A stretch of DNA of 64,000 bases from CAZKNF01 sp964554105 (GTDB lineage Bacteria > Bacteroidota > Rhodothermia > Rhodothermales > VXPQ01). The DNA is taken from assembly GCA_964554105.1 (NCBI GenBank), contig CAZKNF010000008.1, forward strand, positions 16,809 through 80,808, read 5' to 3'. Shown here in pieces: positions 24,797-34,221 of the stretch. The notes below the pieces were generated by a model. It did not search any database. It saw only the letters and a program-made list of their open reading frames with translations, and was not told the DNA's origin. Numbering within the stretch: the stretch's first letter is position 1; every line of letters starts with the position of its first letter. Position numbers and translations under genes: made by a program.

Positions 24797-25675
24797 CTAT
24801 CTCGGATAACCGTTCGTCGCCGCCGGCCGAGAGAACGGACCTTGGCCGCTTCCCGCGTTCTGTGATTCGGATGTGGCTTCCTGCGTTTCCTCATGGCTTC
24901 CATCCAAAAAGGATCGGCTGCCGTGTATGACCTCGCGTGCCAGCGCAATATAATTCCTGGCACCGACGCACGTGGCGTCGTACAGCAGTACGGGCTTGCC
25001 GAAGCTGGGCGCTTCTGAGAGACGGACGTTTCGCTGAACGATCGTCTTGAACACCTTCTCACCAAAATAGCGCCGCACCTCGTCAGCGACCTGATTCGAC
25101 AATCGAAGCCGGGTATCGAACATCGTCAGCAGGACGCCTTCGATCTCGAGATCCGGATGCAAATGCCGGCGCACGATTTTGATCGTATTCAGCAGCTGAC
25201 CGAGGCCCTCCAGGGCGAAGTACTCGGCCTGTACGGGGATCAGAACGGAATCCGACGCCGTGAGCGCATTGACGGTCAGGAGGCCGAGAGACGGAGGACA
25301 GTCGATGACGACAAAATCATAGTCGTGCCGAATGTGGGCAATGGCGTTCCGGAGGATTCGCTCTCGGTCCGGCACGTCGACCATTTCGATCTCTGCGCCG
25401 ACGAGATTGATATGGCTGGGCACGAGATCGAGAAACTGCATCTCCGTCGACTGTACGGCATCTGCTATGGGAATGTCGCCGATGAGTACCTCATAGGTCG
25501 ACCGCCCTGGTGAACGGTGCTCGATTCCAATACCCGAAGTACAGTTCGCCTGTGGATCGATATCGATCAGGAGCGTAGAATGCTCGGTGGCAGCCAGAGA
25601 AGCGGCGAGATTGATCGACGTGGTCGTCTTTCCAACACCGCCTTTCTGGTTTGCAAGCGAAATGACTTTTCCCAT
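24797..25675 (-). CDS. parA: Chromosome partitioning ATPase ParA (Soj)
   Basis: This 292-residue deviant-Walker ATPase has KGGVGKTTTSINLA (residues about 11-24), the Walker A' aspartate in LLIDIDPQANCTSG, Walker B in FVVIDCPPSLGLLTVNAL, and the conserved PVQAEYFALEGLGQL. The last 35 residues form a polar tail (Glu/Gln/Ser/Asn-rich) absent from the minimal Soj fold. It is first of a probable operon parA-parB-DUF5683. Confidence 0.97.
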   Translation of the reverse strand: MGKVISLANQKGGVGKTTTSINLAASLAATEHSTLLIDIDPQANCTSGIGIEHRSPGRSTYEVLIGDIPIADAVQSTEMQFLDLVPSHINLVGAEIEMVDVPDRERILRNAIAHIRHDYDFVVIDCPPSLGLLTVNALTASDSVLIPVQAEYFALEGLGQLLNTIKIVRRHLHPDLEIEGVLLTMFDTRLRLSNQVADEVRRYFGEKVFKTIVQRNVRLSEAPSFGKPVLLYDATCVGARNYIALAREVIHGSRSFLDGSHEETQEATSESQNAGSGQGPFSRPAATNGYPR

Positions 25676-26127
25676 CGACTATCTGCGTGAGTGAAGTGCC
25701 GACCGGCACGTATGGCGCGCGGAGAACAGTGGGGTTTTGAGCGGCGGATCGCACCGAATACCGCGTATTTATAGGTCCTGCACCGCCCGAAAAACTGCGC
25801 GCCCAATCTATGAAGAATCAACGTGGCAAACCAGTCCGCAACGCCGTCACCGCCCCTGTCCCAAGCAATCAGACCGGTCCTCTCGAGGTATCTGCATCTT
25901 GCAATAAAACAAAGAGTTGGAGAGATGAGCTCAGTGACCCGGGGTGCGGCGCGGCACGTAAGAAGACTATACCTCACAGCGGCGTTTCTTCGGAGGAATC
26001 GTTTGCTTATTCTAAAGTTGATTGCCTCGCAAATGCATGCTGGTCGACGGAGCGGCGTGACGCCGACTCCACGTAGGCCCGGTTCATATCGCGGTTCATA
26101 TCCTGCGCATTAAACGTTCGAAGTAAA
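25676..26127. other. Divergent intergenic region between parA and the helicase
   Basis: These 452 bases have no supportable gene. The region must hold divergent promoters. An 11-bp direct repeat (CGGTTCATATC at 26080-26090 and 26092-26102) lies 26 nt before the helicase start, and a short CGGCG/CGCCG hairpin is near 26052-26064. I see no tRNA or riboswitch fold. Confidence 0.4.
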
Positions 26128-28170
26128 TTGGCCCGCCGATTCGTTCTCAAATCGGATAAAGACTCGCTCGAAGAGCGACTTACGATCGACTATGCCGGTG
26201 AGTTGAACGAGCAGCAGTATGCTGCAGCAACGGCCCCGGGCGGACCGATTCTCGTGATCGCGGGCGCGGGAACAGGGAAGACGCGCACCCTCATCTACCG
26301 CGTCGCCTATCTGGTTGAGAATGGAGTCGATCCGAAGCAAATTGTCTTGCTTACGTTTACGCGCCGCTCTGCGCGCGAGATGCTCGTTCGTGCGTCGACG
26401 CTGCTCGACGGCCGCTGCAATCGTGTGTCCGGAGGGACCTTTCATTCCTTCTGCCTCGGGATCTTGCGCCGGCACGGGCGGCGGATTGGATTTCCCAGCA
26501 ACTTCAACATCCTCGACGCTGCGGATGCGGCGGATGTCATCGACGTTCTACGGACAGCCCGGGAGTTGCACCGACGAGATAAGCGCTTCCCACGCAAGAA
26601 AACAATTCATTCGATCCTTTCAGCCTGCACGAATCGCGGAGAACGGCTGGACGAGGTGCTCGAGTCCCGCTATCCTCAGTTCGTCGAGTTTATAACAGAG
26701 CTGGAAGAACTGAGACAGAGCTACTCCGATTACAAGCGGCAGCACGGGCTCATGGACTACGATGACCTGCTGCTCCGTACGCTGGAGCTTATGGTGAGCG
26801 ATGACGCGGTCCGCCAACAGGTCGCCGCCGGTTGTCGTCACGTGCTCGTAGATGAGTATCAGGACACCAATAAACTACAATCAGAGCTCGTGAAGCATTT
26901 TTCGTCGCTTCACGGCAACGTGATGGTGGTCGGAGACGACGCCCAGAGTATCTATCGTTTTCGTGGAGCCGATTTCCGGAATATCTTTGAGTTCCCGCAG
27001 GCGTTTGCGGGGACGAGGATGCTCAAGCTCGAGAAGAATTATCGTTCCACGCAGCCGATCCTGGATCTGGCCAATCATTTAATTCAGAAGGCGGCCCGCA
27101 AGTACGACAAGCGACTTTTCAGCGAGATGTCGACAGGCGAACGACCGGCCGTCGTTCCTGCTCCGGATGACCGATACGAAAGTCGTTTCGTATGTCAGAT
27201 GGTACTTCATCTTCGTGAGCAGGGGGTTCCGTTGAATCGGATGGCCGTGCTCTTCCGCAGTAGCTTCAACTCATACGATCTCGAGATCGAGCTGAACCGC
27301 CACGACATTCCGTTTGTCAAATACGGCGGCCTTAAGCTTAGTGAAGCGGCGCACATCAAGGACGTTGCCGCACACCTGAAGGCGGCCGAGAATCCGATGG
27401 ACGCGGTCTCATGGAATCGCATCCTTCAGCTGCTCGAAGGCATCGGCCCCAAGACGGCACAGGATCTGATCGAGTGGATTACGACTGTCGAGAATGGCGA
27501 TCCGTTTCTGGTGAAGGACCGACCGTTTTCGCCGCGCTACGTGGATGAAATCACCAAGCTCTTCAGCGTCCTGCGTCGGCTTCGCAGTGGTGATCTGACG
27601 CTTCTCGAGCAGGTAGAAGCTATAATCGCATACTACGAGCCGATCCTGAAGCGGAAGTATTACGAGGACTATCCGAAGCGACTTCAGGATCTCGAGCATT
27701 TCGTCGGACTGGCAGGAAATTTCACGACAAGGGCTGAGCTGCTGTCGTCGATGGCACTGGATCCAATCGAGCTGACGGCACTGAATGTCGAGCCGATGGA
27801 TGATGACGAGGCCCCGCTCGTACTTTCTACGATTCATTCGGCGAAGGGCCTCGAGTTCCACACCGTGTTCATCATTCACGCACTAGACGGTGTCCTACCG
27901 TCGGGGTATTCCCTGAAGGATCAGGAGGGCCTCGATGAGGAACTGCGGCTGCTCTACGTGGCGGTGACGCGGGCGGAGGAAAATCTCTTTATCTCGTACC
28001 CTGTGCTGCAATATCGTCGCTCACAGGGCAGATACCTTTCGGATCCCAGCCGATTTATTACCGACGTGCCGGAGCAGCTGCTCGAGCAGATGCAGCTCGT
28101 CGAAGAATCGCCTCAGCGCCAGCTTCCAGAGGCATCCAGCGGCGATGGCGCTGCCCTTTGGCCCGCCTGA
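26128..28170 (+). CDS. UvrD/Rep-family ATP-dependent DNA helicase (superfamily 1A)
   Basis: This 680-residue 3'-5' helicase has all SF1 motifs visible: Q motif ELNEQQYAAATAP, motif I IAGAGTGKTRTLIYRV, Ia LTFTRRSAREML, II HVLVDEYQDTNKLQ, III VGDDAQSIYRFRGAD, IV LEKNYRSTQPIL, V STIHSAKGLEFHTVF and VI LLYVAVTRAEENLFIS. It probably acts in repair or replication-fork restart. The likely start is TTG at 26128 (MARRFVLKSDKDSL), since no ATG precedes the Q motif. It overlaps the downstream GNAT gene by one base (TGATG), so the two are coupled. Confidence 0.95.
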   Translation: MARRFVLKSDKDSLEERLTIDYAGELNEQQYAAATAPGGPILVIAGAGTGKTRTLIYRVAYLVENGVDPKQIVLLTFTRRSAREMLVRASTLLDGRCNRVSGGTFHSFCLGILRRHGRRIGFPSNFNILDAADAADVIDVLRTARELHRRDKRFPRKKTIHSILSACTNRGERLDEVLESRYPQFVEFITELEELRQSYSDYKRQHGLMDYDDLLLRTLELMVSDDAVRQQVAAGCRHVLVDEYQDTNKLQSELVKHFSSLHGNVMVVGDDAQSIYRFRGADFRNIFEFPQAFAGTRMLKLEKNYRSTQPILDLANHLIQKAARKYDKRLFSEMSTGERPAVVPAPDDRYESRFVCQMVLHLREQGVPLNRMAVLFRSSFNSYDLEIELNRHDIPFVKYGGLKLSEAAHIKDVAAHLKAAENPMDAVSWNRILQLLEGIGPKTAQDLIEWITTVENGDPFLVKDRPFSPRYVDEITKLFSVLRRLRSGDLTLLEQVEAIIAYYEPILKRKYYEDYPKRLQDLEHFVGLAGNFTTRAELLSSMALDPIELTALNVEPMDDDEAPLVLSTIHSAKGLEFHTVFIIHALDGVLPSGYSLKDQEGLDEELRLLYVAVTRAEENLFISYPVLQYRRSQGRYLSDPSRFITDVPEQLLEQMQLVEESPQRQLPEASSGDGAALWPA

Positions 28171-28661
28171 TGACGCAATCGGTGTCACATAGTTCGTATG
28201 CCGAGAAGGCGGCTTCGCTCGCCGTACATGCCGGCATTCATGAGGTCGACCAGACGTCGCTGGACGTCATCGGGGCGCTGAACGAGACGATCTTCAACGA
28301 AAAACGGATCATCAATACATTTGAAAGGGAAGATCTGGTCATACTTCTGGCCGTCATCGACGGTGAGCCCGTGGGCTTTAAGATCGGCTATCGCGAGAAC
28401 CGATTCGTATACTACAGTGCAAAAGGGGGCGTGCTGCCGGAATATCGTCGCCAAGGCGTGGCGCAAAAAATGCTCTATGAAATGATGGGTCGTGCGTGCG
28501 CCCTCGGTTACGTGCGATTTGTTTACGATACGTTCCCCAACAAGGACGCCGGAATGACCATTTTGGGTCTGAACGAAGGCTTCCGCGTAGTCAAGGCGGA
28601 CTTCAATAAGACGTACAAAGATTGGCGGATTCGTCTGGAAGCACGGATTGCGGAGCGGTAG
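28170..28661 (+). CDS. GNAT family N-acetyltransferase
   Basis: A single-domain acyltransferase of 163 residues from the ATG at 28170, which overlaps the helicase stop (TGATG). The acetyl-CoA loop is GGVLPEYRRQGVAQKMLYEM (motif A, R/Q-x-x-G-x-A), preceded by the beta strands LAVIDGEPVGFKIGYRENRF and followed by VRFVYDTFPNKDAGMTIL. The substrate is unknown. Confidence 0.9.
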   Translation: MTQSVSHSSYAEKAASLAVHAGIHEVDQTSLDVIGALNETIFNEKRIINTFEREDLVILLAVIDGEPVGFKIGYRENRFVYYSAKGGVLPEYRRQGVAQKMLYEMMGRACALGYVRFVYDTFPNKDAGMTILGLNEGFRVVKADFNKTYKDWRIRLEARIAER

Positions 28662-28720
28662 CGTTAAGACCCGTTCAGACCACGAATCCGTGCGCACGAA
28701 TCAATAATGGTGTGTACATG

Positions 28721-28746
28721 AAGGGCCGCCTACCGCGCCTTTTTTC
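28721..28746 (+). terminator. Probable intrinsic terminator after the GNAT gene
   Basis: AAGGGC pairs with GCCTTT around a short inner GC/GC stem with one bulged C (loop CTACC), followed by a run of six T at 28740-28745. The stem is imperfect. It lies 60 nt after the GNAT stop and before rpiA. Confidence 0.5.
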
Positions 28747-28783
28747 AGGAGGATGTGCAAGTTATCCCGGATGAGATCACCCG

Positions 28784-29512
28784 ATGCCTGATATGGATGC
28801 TGCAAAGCAGGCGGTCGGTCTAAAGGCCGCTTCTTTCGTCGAGGACGGCATGCTTGTTGGGCTTGGAACCGGATCTACCACATCCTACGCGATTGTCGAG
28901 CTGGGACGGCGTGTCCGGGAGGAAGGTCTCGTCATGAGCGGTACGCCGACATCTTTCGCCGCAGCGTTTCACGCGCGGGAACAGGGCATACCTCTCGTCA
29001 CGCTCGCCGACGTAGACCGCCTCGACGTCGCAATCGATGGAGCGGACGAAGTAGACCCCGACTTCAATTTGATAAAGGGTCGCGGCGCAGCTCACACGCG
29101 CGAGAAGATCGTCGAATCGCTCGCGGATGAATTCATCGTTCTGATCGATGAATCAAAGATGGTAGAAAGGCTGGGTTCGAAGGCGCCCGTACCTGTCGAG
29201 GTGCTGCCTATGGCGCTTCATCCGGTCGAGATGGCGCTACGGCGAATGGGAGGGGATCCCGTGCTTCGGTTCGGGCGGATGAAAGACGGGCCGGTGGTCA
29301 CCGATCAGGGCTTCTGGATTCTGGACTGCCGCTTCGATTCAATCGGCGAGCCCGCCGCACTCGACCGCCTCATCAAGCTGATCCCCGGAGTCCTGGATCA
29401 CGGACTCTTCATCGGAATGGCCGATCGCGTTCTCGTGGGACGTGCCGATGGCAACGTGCGCGAACTCGACCGTCGAAACTCGAAGAGTGCCGAGATAGGG
29501 GGCAGCAAATAG
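28784..29512 (+). CDS. rpiA: Ribose-5-phosphate isomerase A
   Basis: This 242-residue enzyme interconverts ribose-5-phosphate and ribulose-5-phosphate in the pentose phosphate pathway. Signature segments are GLGTGSTTSYAIVELG (phosphate binding), VAIDGADEVDPDFNLIKG with the catalytic-site Asp residues, RGAAHTREKIV with the catalytic Glu, and VLIDESKMVERLG with Lys. Length is slightly above the usual 220-235. It converges with tonB, 58 nt apart. Confidence 0.97.
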   Translation: MPDMDAAKQAVGLKAASFVEDGMLVGLGTGSTTSYAIVELGRRVREEGLVMSGTPTSFAAAFHAREQGIPLVTLADVDRLDVAIDGADEVDPDFNLIKGRGAAHTREKIVESLADEFIVLIDESKMVERLGSKAPVPVEVLPMALHPVEMALRRMGGDPVLRFGRMKDGPVVTDQGFWILDCRFDSIGEPAALDRLIKLIPGVLDHGLFIGMADRVLVGRADGNVRELDRRNSKSAEIGGSK

Positions 29513-29570
29513 AAAGCGTGTTACCCGCGAGTCCATGGTGGCTCCACCCTGGGGCAGAGACGAGCGCTCG

Positions 29571-30233
29571 CTATCTCAGCTTAAACGTGATCGGCAGTGA
29601 CATCTTCACTTTGACAGACTTGCCGCGCTGCTTGCCGGGCTCAAATTTTGCCTGCTGGACAGCCCGCACGGCCTCTTCATCGCAGCCTGCGCCGATTCCA
29701 CGGACCACCTGCGGATCGAGCACACCACCCTGTTCATCAACGATGAACTGAACGATTACGCGCCCTTCAACGCCGGCCTTCTTGGCGATCTCGGGGTACC
29801 TGATTTGCTTCTGAATCGCCGCGAGGCCACCGATCAATTCCGGCATCTGCTCAACGATTACGAAGATCTCAGGCTCCTCTTCTTCCTCTTCTTCCACTGC
29901 CGGCGGCGGAGGCGGTGTGCTCGCTACAGGCTCGTCGAGATCGAGTGATGCGTCCAGGTCGAGCACATCATCTTCCAAGACTTCGTCGTTGGGTACTTCT
30001 ACAGGTACCGGCGGCTTCGGAGGCGGAGGCGGCTGCTCAATCTGCTGCGTCTGTCTGATCTCCTCCATCTCGATCTGCTCCTGCTCCGACAACACAACCT
30101 CGAAGTCACTGTCTGGACTCCAGTCGACGCGAAATGCTACAATCAAGAGTGCGAGTGTAGCTATGAGGCCGATCTCGATATAAATCGGATATTTGTTGCG
30201 GAGATCGACCTTGTCTTCCTTGCGCAGTGCCAT
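29571..30233 (-). CDS. tonB: TonB family energy transducer
   Basis: This 220-residue inner-membrane-anchored protein has one N-terminal membrane helix (IYIEIGLIATLALLIVAFRV), a Pro/Glu-rich periplasmic spacer (QIEQPPPPPKPPVPVEVP; Asp/Glu-rich after it), and a C-terminal TonB domain opening LIGGLAAIQKQIRYPEIAKK, then GVEGRVIVQFIVDEQGGV and AVQQAKFEPGKQRGKSV. It couples the proton-motive force to TonB-dependent receptors such as the one at 58768-61608. No exbB/exbD are adjacent. Confidence 0.94.
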   Translation of the reverse strand: MALRKEDKVDLRNKYPIYIEIGLIATLALLIVAFRVDWSPDSDFEVVLSEQEQIEMEEIRQTQQIEQPPPPPKPPVPVEVPNDEVLEDDVLDLDASLDLDEPVASTPPPPPAVEEEEEEEPEIFVIVEQMPELIGGLAAIQKQIRYPEIAKKAGVEGRVIVQFIVDEQGGVLDPQVVRGIGAGCDEEAVRAVQQAKFEPGKQRGKSVKVKMSLPITFKLR

Positions 30234-30469
30234 TGTGGTGGGGGTCTGGGTTCGAGGCTCGAGTGACGTCAGGTAAAACTACAATATTGCTAAAGATACA
30301 GTAAAATTGCATCTGGGTAGAAATGATGAAGCGCTATACCTTCAGATCTGTAGACCGGTTCCATGAATTCGGCAGCAGCGGCATTCCAGAGAGGTTTTCT
30401 CTTGTCGTGGCAGCAGCCGCATCACGCGCAGAATCGGACGCCCCGAGTGGAAATCACGCGAGGGGCACT
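30234..30469. other. Intergenic region between vanZ-like gene and tonB
   Basis: I see no supportable gene in these 236 bases. The stretch near 30275-30330 is AT-rich and lies just upstream of tonB (minus strand), consistent with its promoter. Confidence 0.4.
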
Positions 30470-30859
30470 TCACGATCGTCCAATATAGCGGTAAAATGTC
30501 GCACCGATTAATAGTCCGGCCGTGTTGGCCAGGGCATCCCACACGTCCGGCGTGCGTCCGAACGGAAGGAGACCCTGATAAACTTCGGTTAAAACAGCGT
30601 ACGCGACCCCGAAGAGGAGAACGTATTTGAAATGTCGGTGCAGGTCAGAAGGCGGGGATGTGCGCATCCACAGCCATCCGAATACCGCAAACATGCCGAC
30701 GTGCCCGACCTTGTCTGCGCTTACTATCTGGATGTCTGGGAGGTCTCGGCCGGGGATGGTGCACAGTACGAGGATCAGCAGGGTCCAGGCAGTCGCAGCG
30801 GCTCGGCTCCAGATCCTTGACGGGGCGCGGCGGTGGGGCGGCGTTTCCGATTCAGGCAT
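30470..30859 (-). CDS. VanZ-like family membrane protein
   Basis: This protein of about 129 residues has four membrane helices. The VanZ pattern is visible: WTLLILVLCTIPGRDLPDI, then SADKVGHVGMFAVFGWLWM (conserved Asp-Lys-x-x-H), and the C-terminal EVYQGLLPFGRTPDVWDALAN followed by GLLIGA. Two ATGs are possible (30877 and 30859); I choose 30859, which overlaps the nnr stop by only 8 nt. Function beyond family membership is unknown; VanZ relatives are often near cell-envelope genes. Confidence 0.88.
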   Translation of the reverse strand: MPESETPPHRRAPSRIWSRAAATAWTLLILVLCTIPGRDLPDIQIVSADKVGHVGMFAVFGWLWMRTSPPSDLHRHFKYVLLFGVAYAVLTEVYQGLLPFGRTPDVWDALANTAGLLIGATFYRYIGRS

Positions 30860-32450
30860 GGTGGGCAAAGCGATCATGAAGGACTTGCGGTAGTTCGTTG
30901 ATTAGATCGGTAGCCTGCAGGGTTCGGTAGTCAGAATGGCACGCAAATCGATCAGCGCAGGCGCCGCCGAGATGCACGGCCGCAATGGCGGCGTCGCGGG
31001 GCTCGAGTCCCTGAGCGAGCAGTCCGGCGCAGATACCGGCGAGCACGTCGCCGGTGCCCGCTGAGGCGAGCCCGGTGTTTCCGGTGCTGTGTATCCACGC
31101 GCGTCCGTCTGCCGTGGCAACGACGCTCGGCATGCCTTTGAGGACAAGCACGCAGTTCCATAGACGCGCAAAATGCTGGGTAAGACGAATGTGGTCGTCG
31201 ATGTCAATCCCGGAGTCCTCGAGCGCATCACCCGCAAGACGCTTGAACTCGCCGAGATGCGGCGTGAGAATCCAGCGTCCGGCGGATCGTTCCTGGAGAA
31301 GATCCGTCCGTCCGACCAGCGCGTTGATGCCGTCCGCATCGATTACGAGCGGCACGTCGACTTCCTCGAGAAAGCGGTGAATGAAGGATCGGGTCGACGG
31401 TGCCCGTCCGAGCCCGCAGCCGATGAGCGCGGCATCTGCCTTGTCCAACCGATCGGCGATCGCCGACATGGCGCCGTCCGGATCTAAGCCATTCTCGCCG
31501 GCCGGGAGCCCGATCGTCGTGACTTCCGTCATTTTTACGGAGAGCACGTGCTGAATCCGCTCGTCGGAGGCGCAGGTGACGTATCCGGCGCCGGCGCGTG
31601 AAGCCGCGGTTGAGGCCATCACGGGCGCACCGGTCATTCCCACGGCCCCTGAAACGATGAGCGCGAATCCGACGGAGTATTTGTTGGCGCCGGGCGACCG
31701 GCGCGGCAGAAGTGCCTCTACGCCGGCATCGTCTGTGTGGAATGCGCAGCCGGCGTGGCCTTTTTCTGCAGGCTCCGTAAGTACGTGTCGCGGAATGCCG
31801 ATGTCTACGGTTTCCACGGTGCCCGCGATCGCTTTTCCCAGATTGATGCACAGACCGGCCTTCCGCGCACCCATCGTAATGGTAAGATCTGCAAGGAACG
31901 CCGCACCAAGCTCTATGCCTCGGTCTGAATGGAGTCCCGTGGGGATGTCGATGGCCACTTTCCCGCCCGGCAGTTCGTTTATCAGGCGGACGAGGCTAAG
32001 GATCGGATCGCGCAGCTCGCGCGTGATGCCGGTGCCGAGCAGCGCATCGACGTGCAGGTCGACGGCGGGAACGGAGGCCGGCTGTGAACCACGATCGATT
32101 CGCCGGAGGTGGAGCCGGCCACGCCCGTCCTGGTCGCGGAGCTTTTCGAGCAGCCGAAAATTGGCTGCCGCATCTTCGCTCATGTCCTCGGCGCCGCCAA
32201 GAGCGATCACGTGCACGTCTGCGCCGTGGCTCTGAAGATATCTTGCGACGACGAATCCGTCGCCTCCGTTATTCCCCTTACCGCAGTATATCGCCACCGA
32301 AAGGCCGTCCGCAGGGCCGTATTGATCCTCGATGATCGCGGCCGACGCTCGGCCGGCCGTCTCCATCAATGTTCGTCCGGGAATGCCGAACTCCTCTATA
32401 GCAAATCGATCGCACTCGCGCATCGCGTCGGCCGTGAGGACAGGCTTCAT
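30852..32450 (-). CDS. nnr: Bifunctional NAD(P)H-hydrate repair enzyme
   Basis: This 532-residue fusion repairs hydrated NAD(P)H. The N-terminal YjeF_N epimerase (about 1-220) carries YCGKGNNGGDGFVVARYLQ and VDALLGTGITRELRDPI. The C-terminal ADP-dependent dehydratase (ribokinase-like, about 240-520) carries SVGFALIVSGAVGMTGAPVM, VIDADGINALVG, LTPHLGEFKRL and the catalytic Asp in SAGTGDVLAGICAGLLAQGL. The length and domain order match E. coli YjeF. It precedes the vanZ-like gene with an 8-nt overlap and follows the lipoprotein gene by 76 nt. Confidence 0.96.
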   Translation of the reverse strand: MKPVLTADAMRECDRFAIEEFGIPGRTLMETAGRASAAIIEDQYGPADGLSVAIYCGKGNNGGDGFVVARYLQSHGADVHVIALGGAEDMSEDAAANFRLLEKLRDQDGRGRLHLRRIDRGSQPASVPAVDLHVDALLGTGITRELRDPILSLVRLINELPGGKVAIDIPTGLHSDRGIELGAAFLADLTITMGARKAGLCINLGKAIAGTVETVDIGIPRHVLTEPAEKGHAGCAFHTDDAGVEALLPRRSPGANKYSVGFALIVSGAVGMTGAPVMASTAASRAGAGYVTCASDERIQHVLSVKMTEVTTIGLPAGENGLDPDGAMSAIADRLDKADAALIGCGLGRAPSTRSFIHRFLEEVDVPLVIDADGINALVGRTDLLQERSAGRWILTPHLGEFKRLAGDALEDSGIDIDDHIRLTQHFARLWNCVLVLKGMPSVVATADGRAWIHSTGNTGLASAGTGDVLAGICAGLLAQGLEPRDAAIAAVHLGGACADRFACHSDYRTLQATDLINELPQVLHDRFAHHA

Positions 32451-32526
32451 GGGTTTTCCTGCTGATCGTTTTTCTTATCGATTGGCTGTCGTTGTACCGG
32501 CATTGATGGAGTTCTCCGGCGAGTCG

Positions 32527-34221
32527 TCACCTGCGGTGTGGGAGGTGGAGCGTATCCGGCAGCGCCGTCTCCCAGCGCGCGCGAACGCGTGCAGGCTCTG
32601 TTCGCCAGGTGATTTCTTCGCCAGGCGTGTACGGCATCAGGAGCCCTGGATCCCACGTCCCATTCAAATTGTCATCGACGAACGCGCGGATGCGATACGA
32701 GCCGGCGGGGAGCGACGGGAATACGAACAAGCCGTTCGAATCGGCCGAGGTCTCGTAGGAGGGCACGATGGGCGACAAATCTGTCGGTATCGCACGCACG
32801 ATGATGGACTGCGGACCAGAGAGATTCGTTTCGATGACGCCGCTAATCTCGCCCGTCGCATCCGCAGAAATACGCCTGAAATCGCGGCGGTACACGCTGT
32901 CGGGACCCGCGAGCGATGACGCATCCACCGCAACTGAGACGAGCACATCCGGGCCGAGGCGTGGGTCCGTCAGAATCTCATAGTCGGTACCGTTCTGTGT
33001 GGTGACCACGTAATTCTGCGGCATTCCGGTGGAGTCGGTGACCGATACGGCCGTTTCGAGCAAGTCTGTGTCTATCGGGGTATTGAAACGCATGCCGGGC
33101 TGGACGTCGTCAGGCAGCATCTCCAGATCCTCGTCGGTCGCGCCCTCCGGAAGGAATTCTACGAATCGAGTCTGCACGGTATCCTCCCGCGCTGCAGGCG
33201 AGAAATAGGAAGGATTCGGCCGCACGGCGTTCCCGCTGGTATCGGTAACGGCGGTGGGCACCACCCCGAATCTCTGGTCGCCGAGTCCATCCGTCGTGAA
33301 ATATACCTGGCGGCGGTCCGAGCCCTGCAAATAGAGCGCACGAATTTCGACCGGCTCACCAGAGGCCGAGTCGGTTAGAATCCAGTCGGACGGATCTCGA
33401 TCAACAAACTCCACCGGCTCTGAAAAGCGGAGTATATGCCTGGATCGCGCCAGGGATTGCACGCGCAGCGGTGCCGGTGCGATCGTGTCGATTGCAGCAA
33501 ATATCCAAGGGTCGCTTGATGCGTCCGCCGTCGAGCTTGCGAAGATCGCGGGAGCCGGAGGCGGCGCAAAATCTTCTTGCGGATCCGGGTGAAGGTTCCG
33601 ATTGACGTCGTCGAGAGCGGCGACGTAGTAGAACTGCTCGGTCAGATACTCGAACGTGAATCCGCCATCCGTATTAGTCTGCGTGCGATAGGCCGGACGG
33701 TCGGGAAGCGAGTCGGGAGCCGCACTGTCCGGGAGGGCATAGGCCAGAACGTCGACGCCTGCGATCGGGCCGCCGGCGCTCCAACCGACGACGCGACCGG
33801 ACAAGACGCCGCTGCTGATCGTCGGTCCCGTTGAGAATGCCAGCACGATGGGTGAACGCAGTGCTACGCCGTGCGCATCGCGAAGATTGGTATCGAGGGT
33901 CACGACATAGGTCGTATTCTCTCTCAGGGGCTCGGGAAAACGCACGACTACGCTGCGGCCGCTCCAGGAATATTCTAGACGCTGACCGAAGCCGGGCGAG
34001 AAAGAAAGTGCTTGCGGGAGAGACGTTTCTTGCACGTACTCCGAAAAGGTGATTCTGATGGCGTCTGCATCGACATTTACTGCGCCTTCTGCCGGCGTGG
34101 TCGCGACAACCTCCGGCGGCGTCTCGTCGGGCGGCCCGCCGGACGGAGCCACGGGAGTGGCGCATCCCGCCAGCGCGGCGAGGATGAGCGTGAAGATGAG
34201 GATCCGGACGCGTCGGCACAT
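32527..34221 (-). CDS. Ig-like domain lipoprotein
   Basis: This 564-residue secreted protein has a lipobox (IFTLILAALAGCATPVAPSG, Cys at about residue 20). An N-terminal SbsA-type Ig domain follows (PPDETPPEVVATTPAEGAVN, the usual 'differences from zero' opening), then a carboxypeptidase-regulatory-like beta domain (GGPIAGVDVLAYALPDS), and a C-terminal one ending near GSYRIRAFVDDNLNGTWDPG, a typical Bacteroidota gliding/cell-surface element. It overlaps the upstream gene by one base (TGATG). It probably sits in the outer membrane facing the periplasm or outside; function unknown. Confidence 0.85.
   Translation of the reverse strand: MCRRVRILIFTLILAALAGCATPVAPSGGPPDETPPEVVATTPAEGAVNVDADAIRITFSEYVQETSLPQALSFSPGFGQRLEYSWSGRSVVVRFPEPLRENTTYVVTLDTNLRDAHGVALRSPIVLAFSTGPTISSGVLSGRVVGWSAGGPIAGVDVLAYALPDSAAPDSLPDRPAYRTQTNTDGGFTFEYLTEQFYYVAALDDVNRNLHPDPQEDFAPPPAPAIFASSTADASSDPWIFAAIDTIAPAPLRVQSLARSRHILRFSEPVEFVDRDPSDWILTDSASGEPVEIRALYLQGSDRRQVYFTTDGLGDQRFGVVPTAVTDTSGNAVRPNPSYFSPAAREDTVQTRFVEFLPEGATDEDLEMLPDDVQPGMRFNTPIDTDLLETAVSVTDSTGMPQNYVVTTQNGTDYEILTDPRLGPDVLVSVAVDASSLAGPDSVYRRDFRRISADATGEISGVIETNLSGPQSIIVRAIPTDLSPIVPSYETSADSNGLFVFPSLPAGSYRIRAFVDDNLNGTWDPGLLMPYTPGEEITWRTEPARVRARWETALPDTLHLPHRR

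Noticed and set aside
25676..26127. tRNA or riboswitch in the parA-helicase gap
   Set aside because: No cloverleaf or T-arm sequence, and no known aptamer core was seen.
30852..32450. Long open frames on the plus strand opposite nnr
   Set aside because: They mirror the GC-rich codon pattern of nnr and lack any domain features; the nnr motifs are unambiguous.
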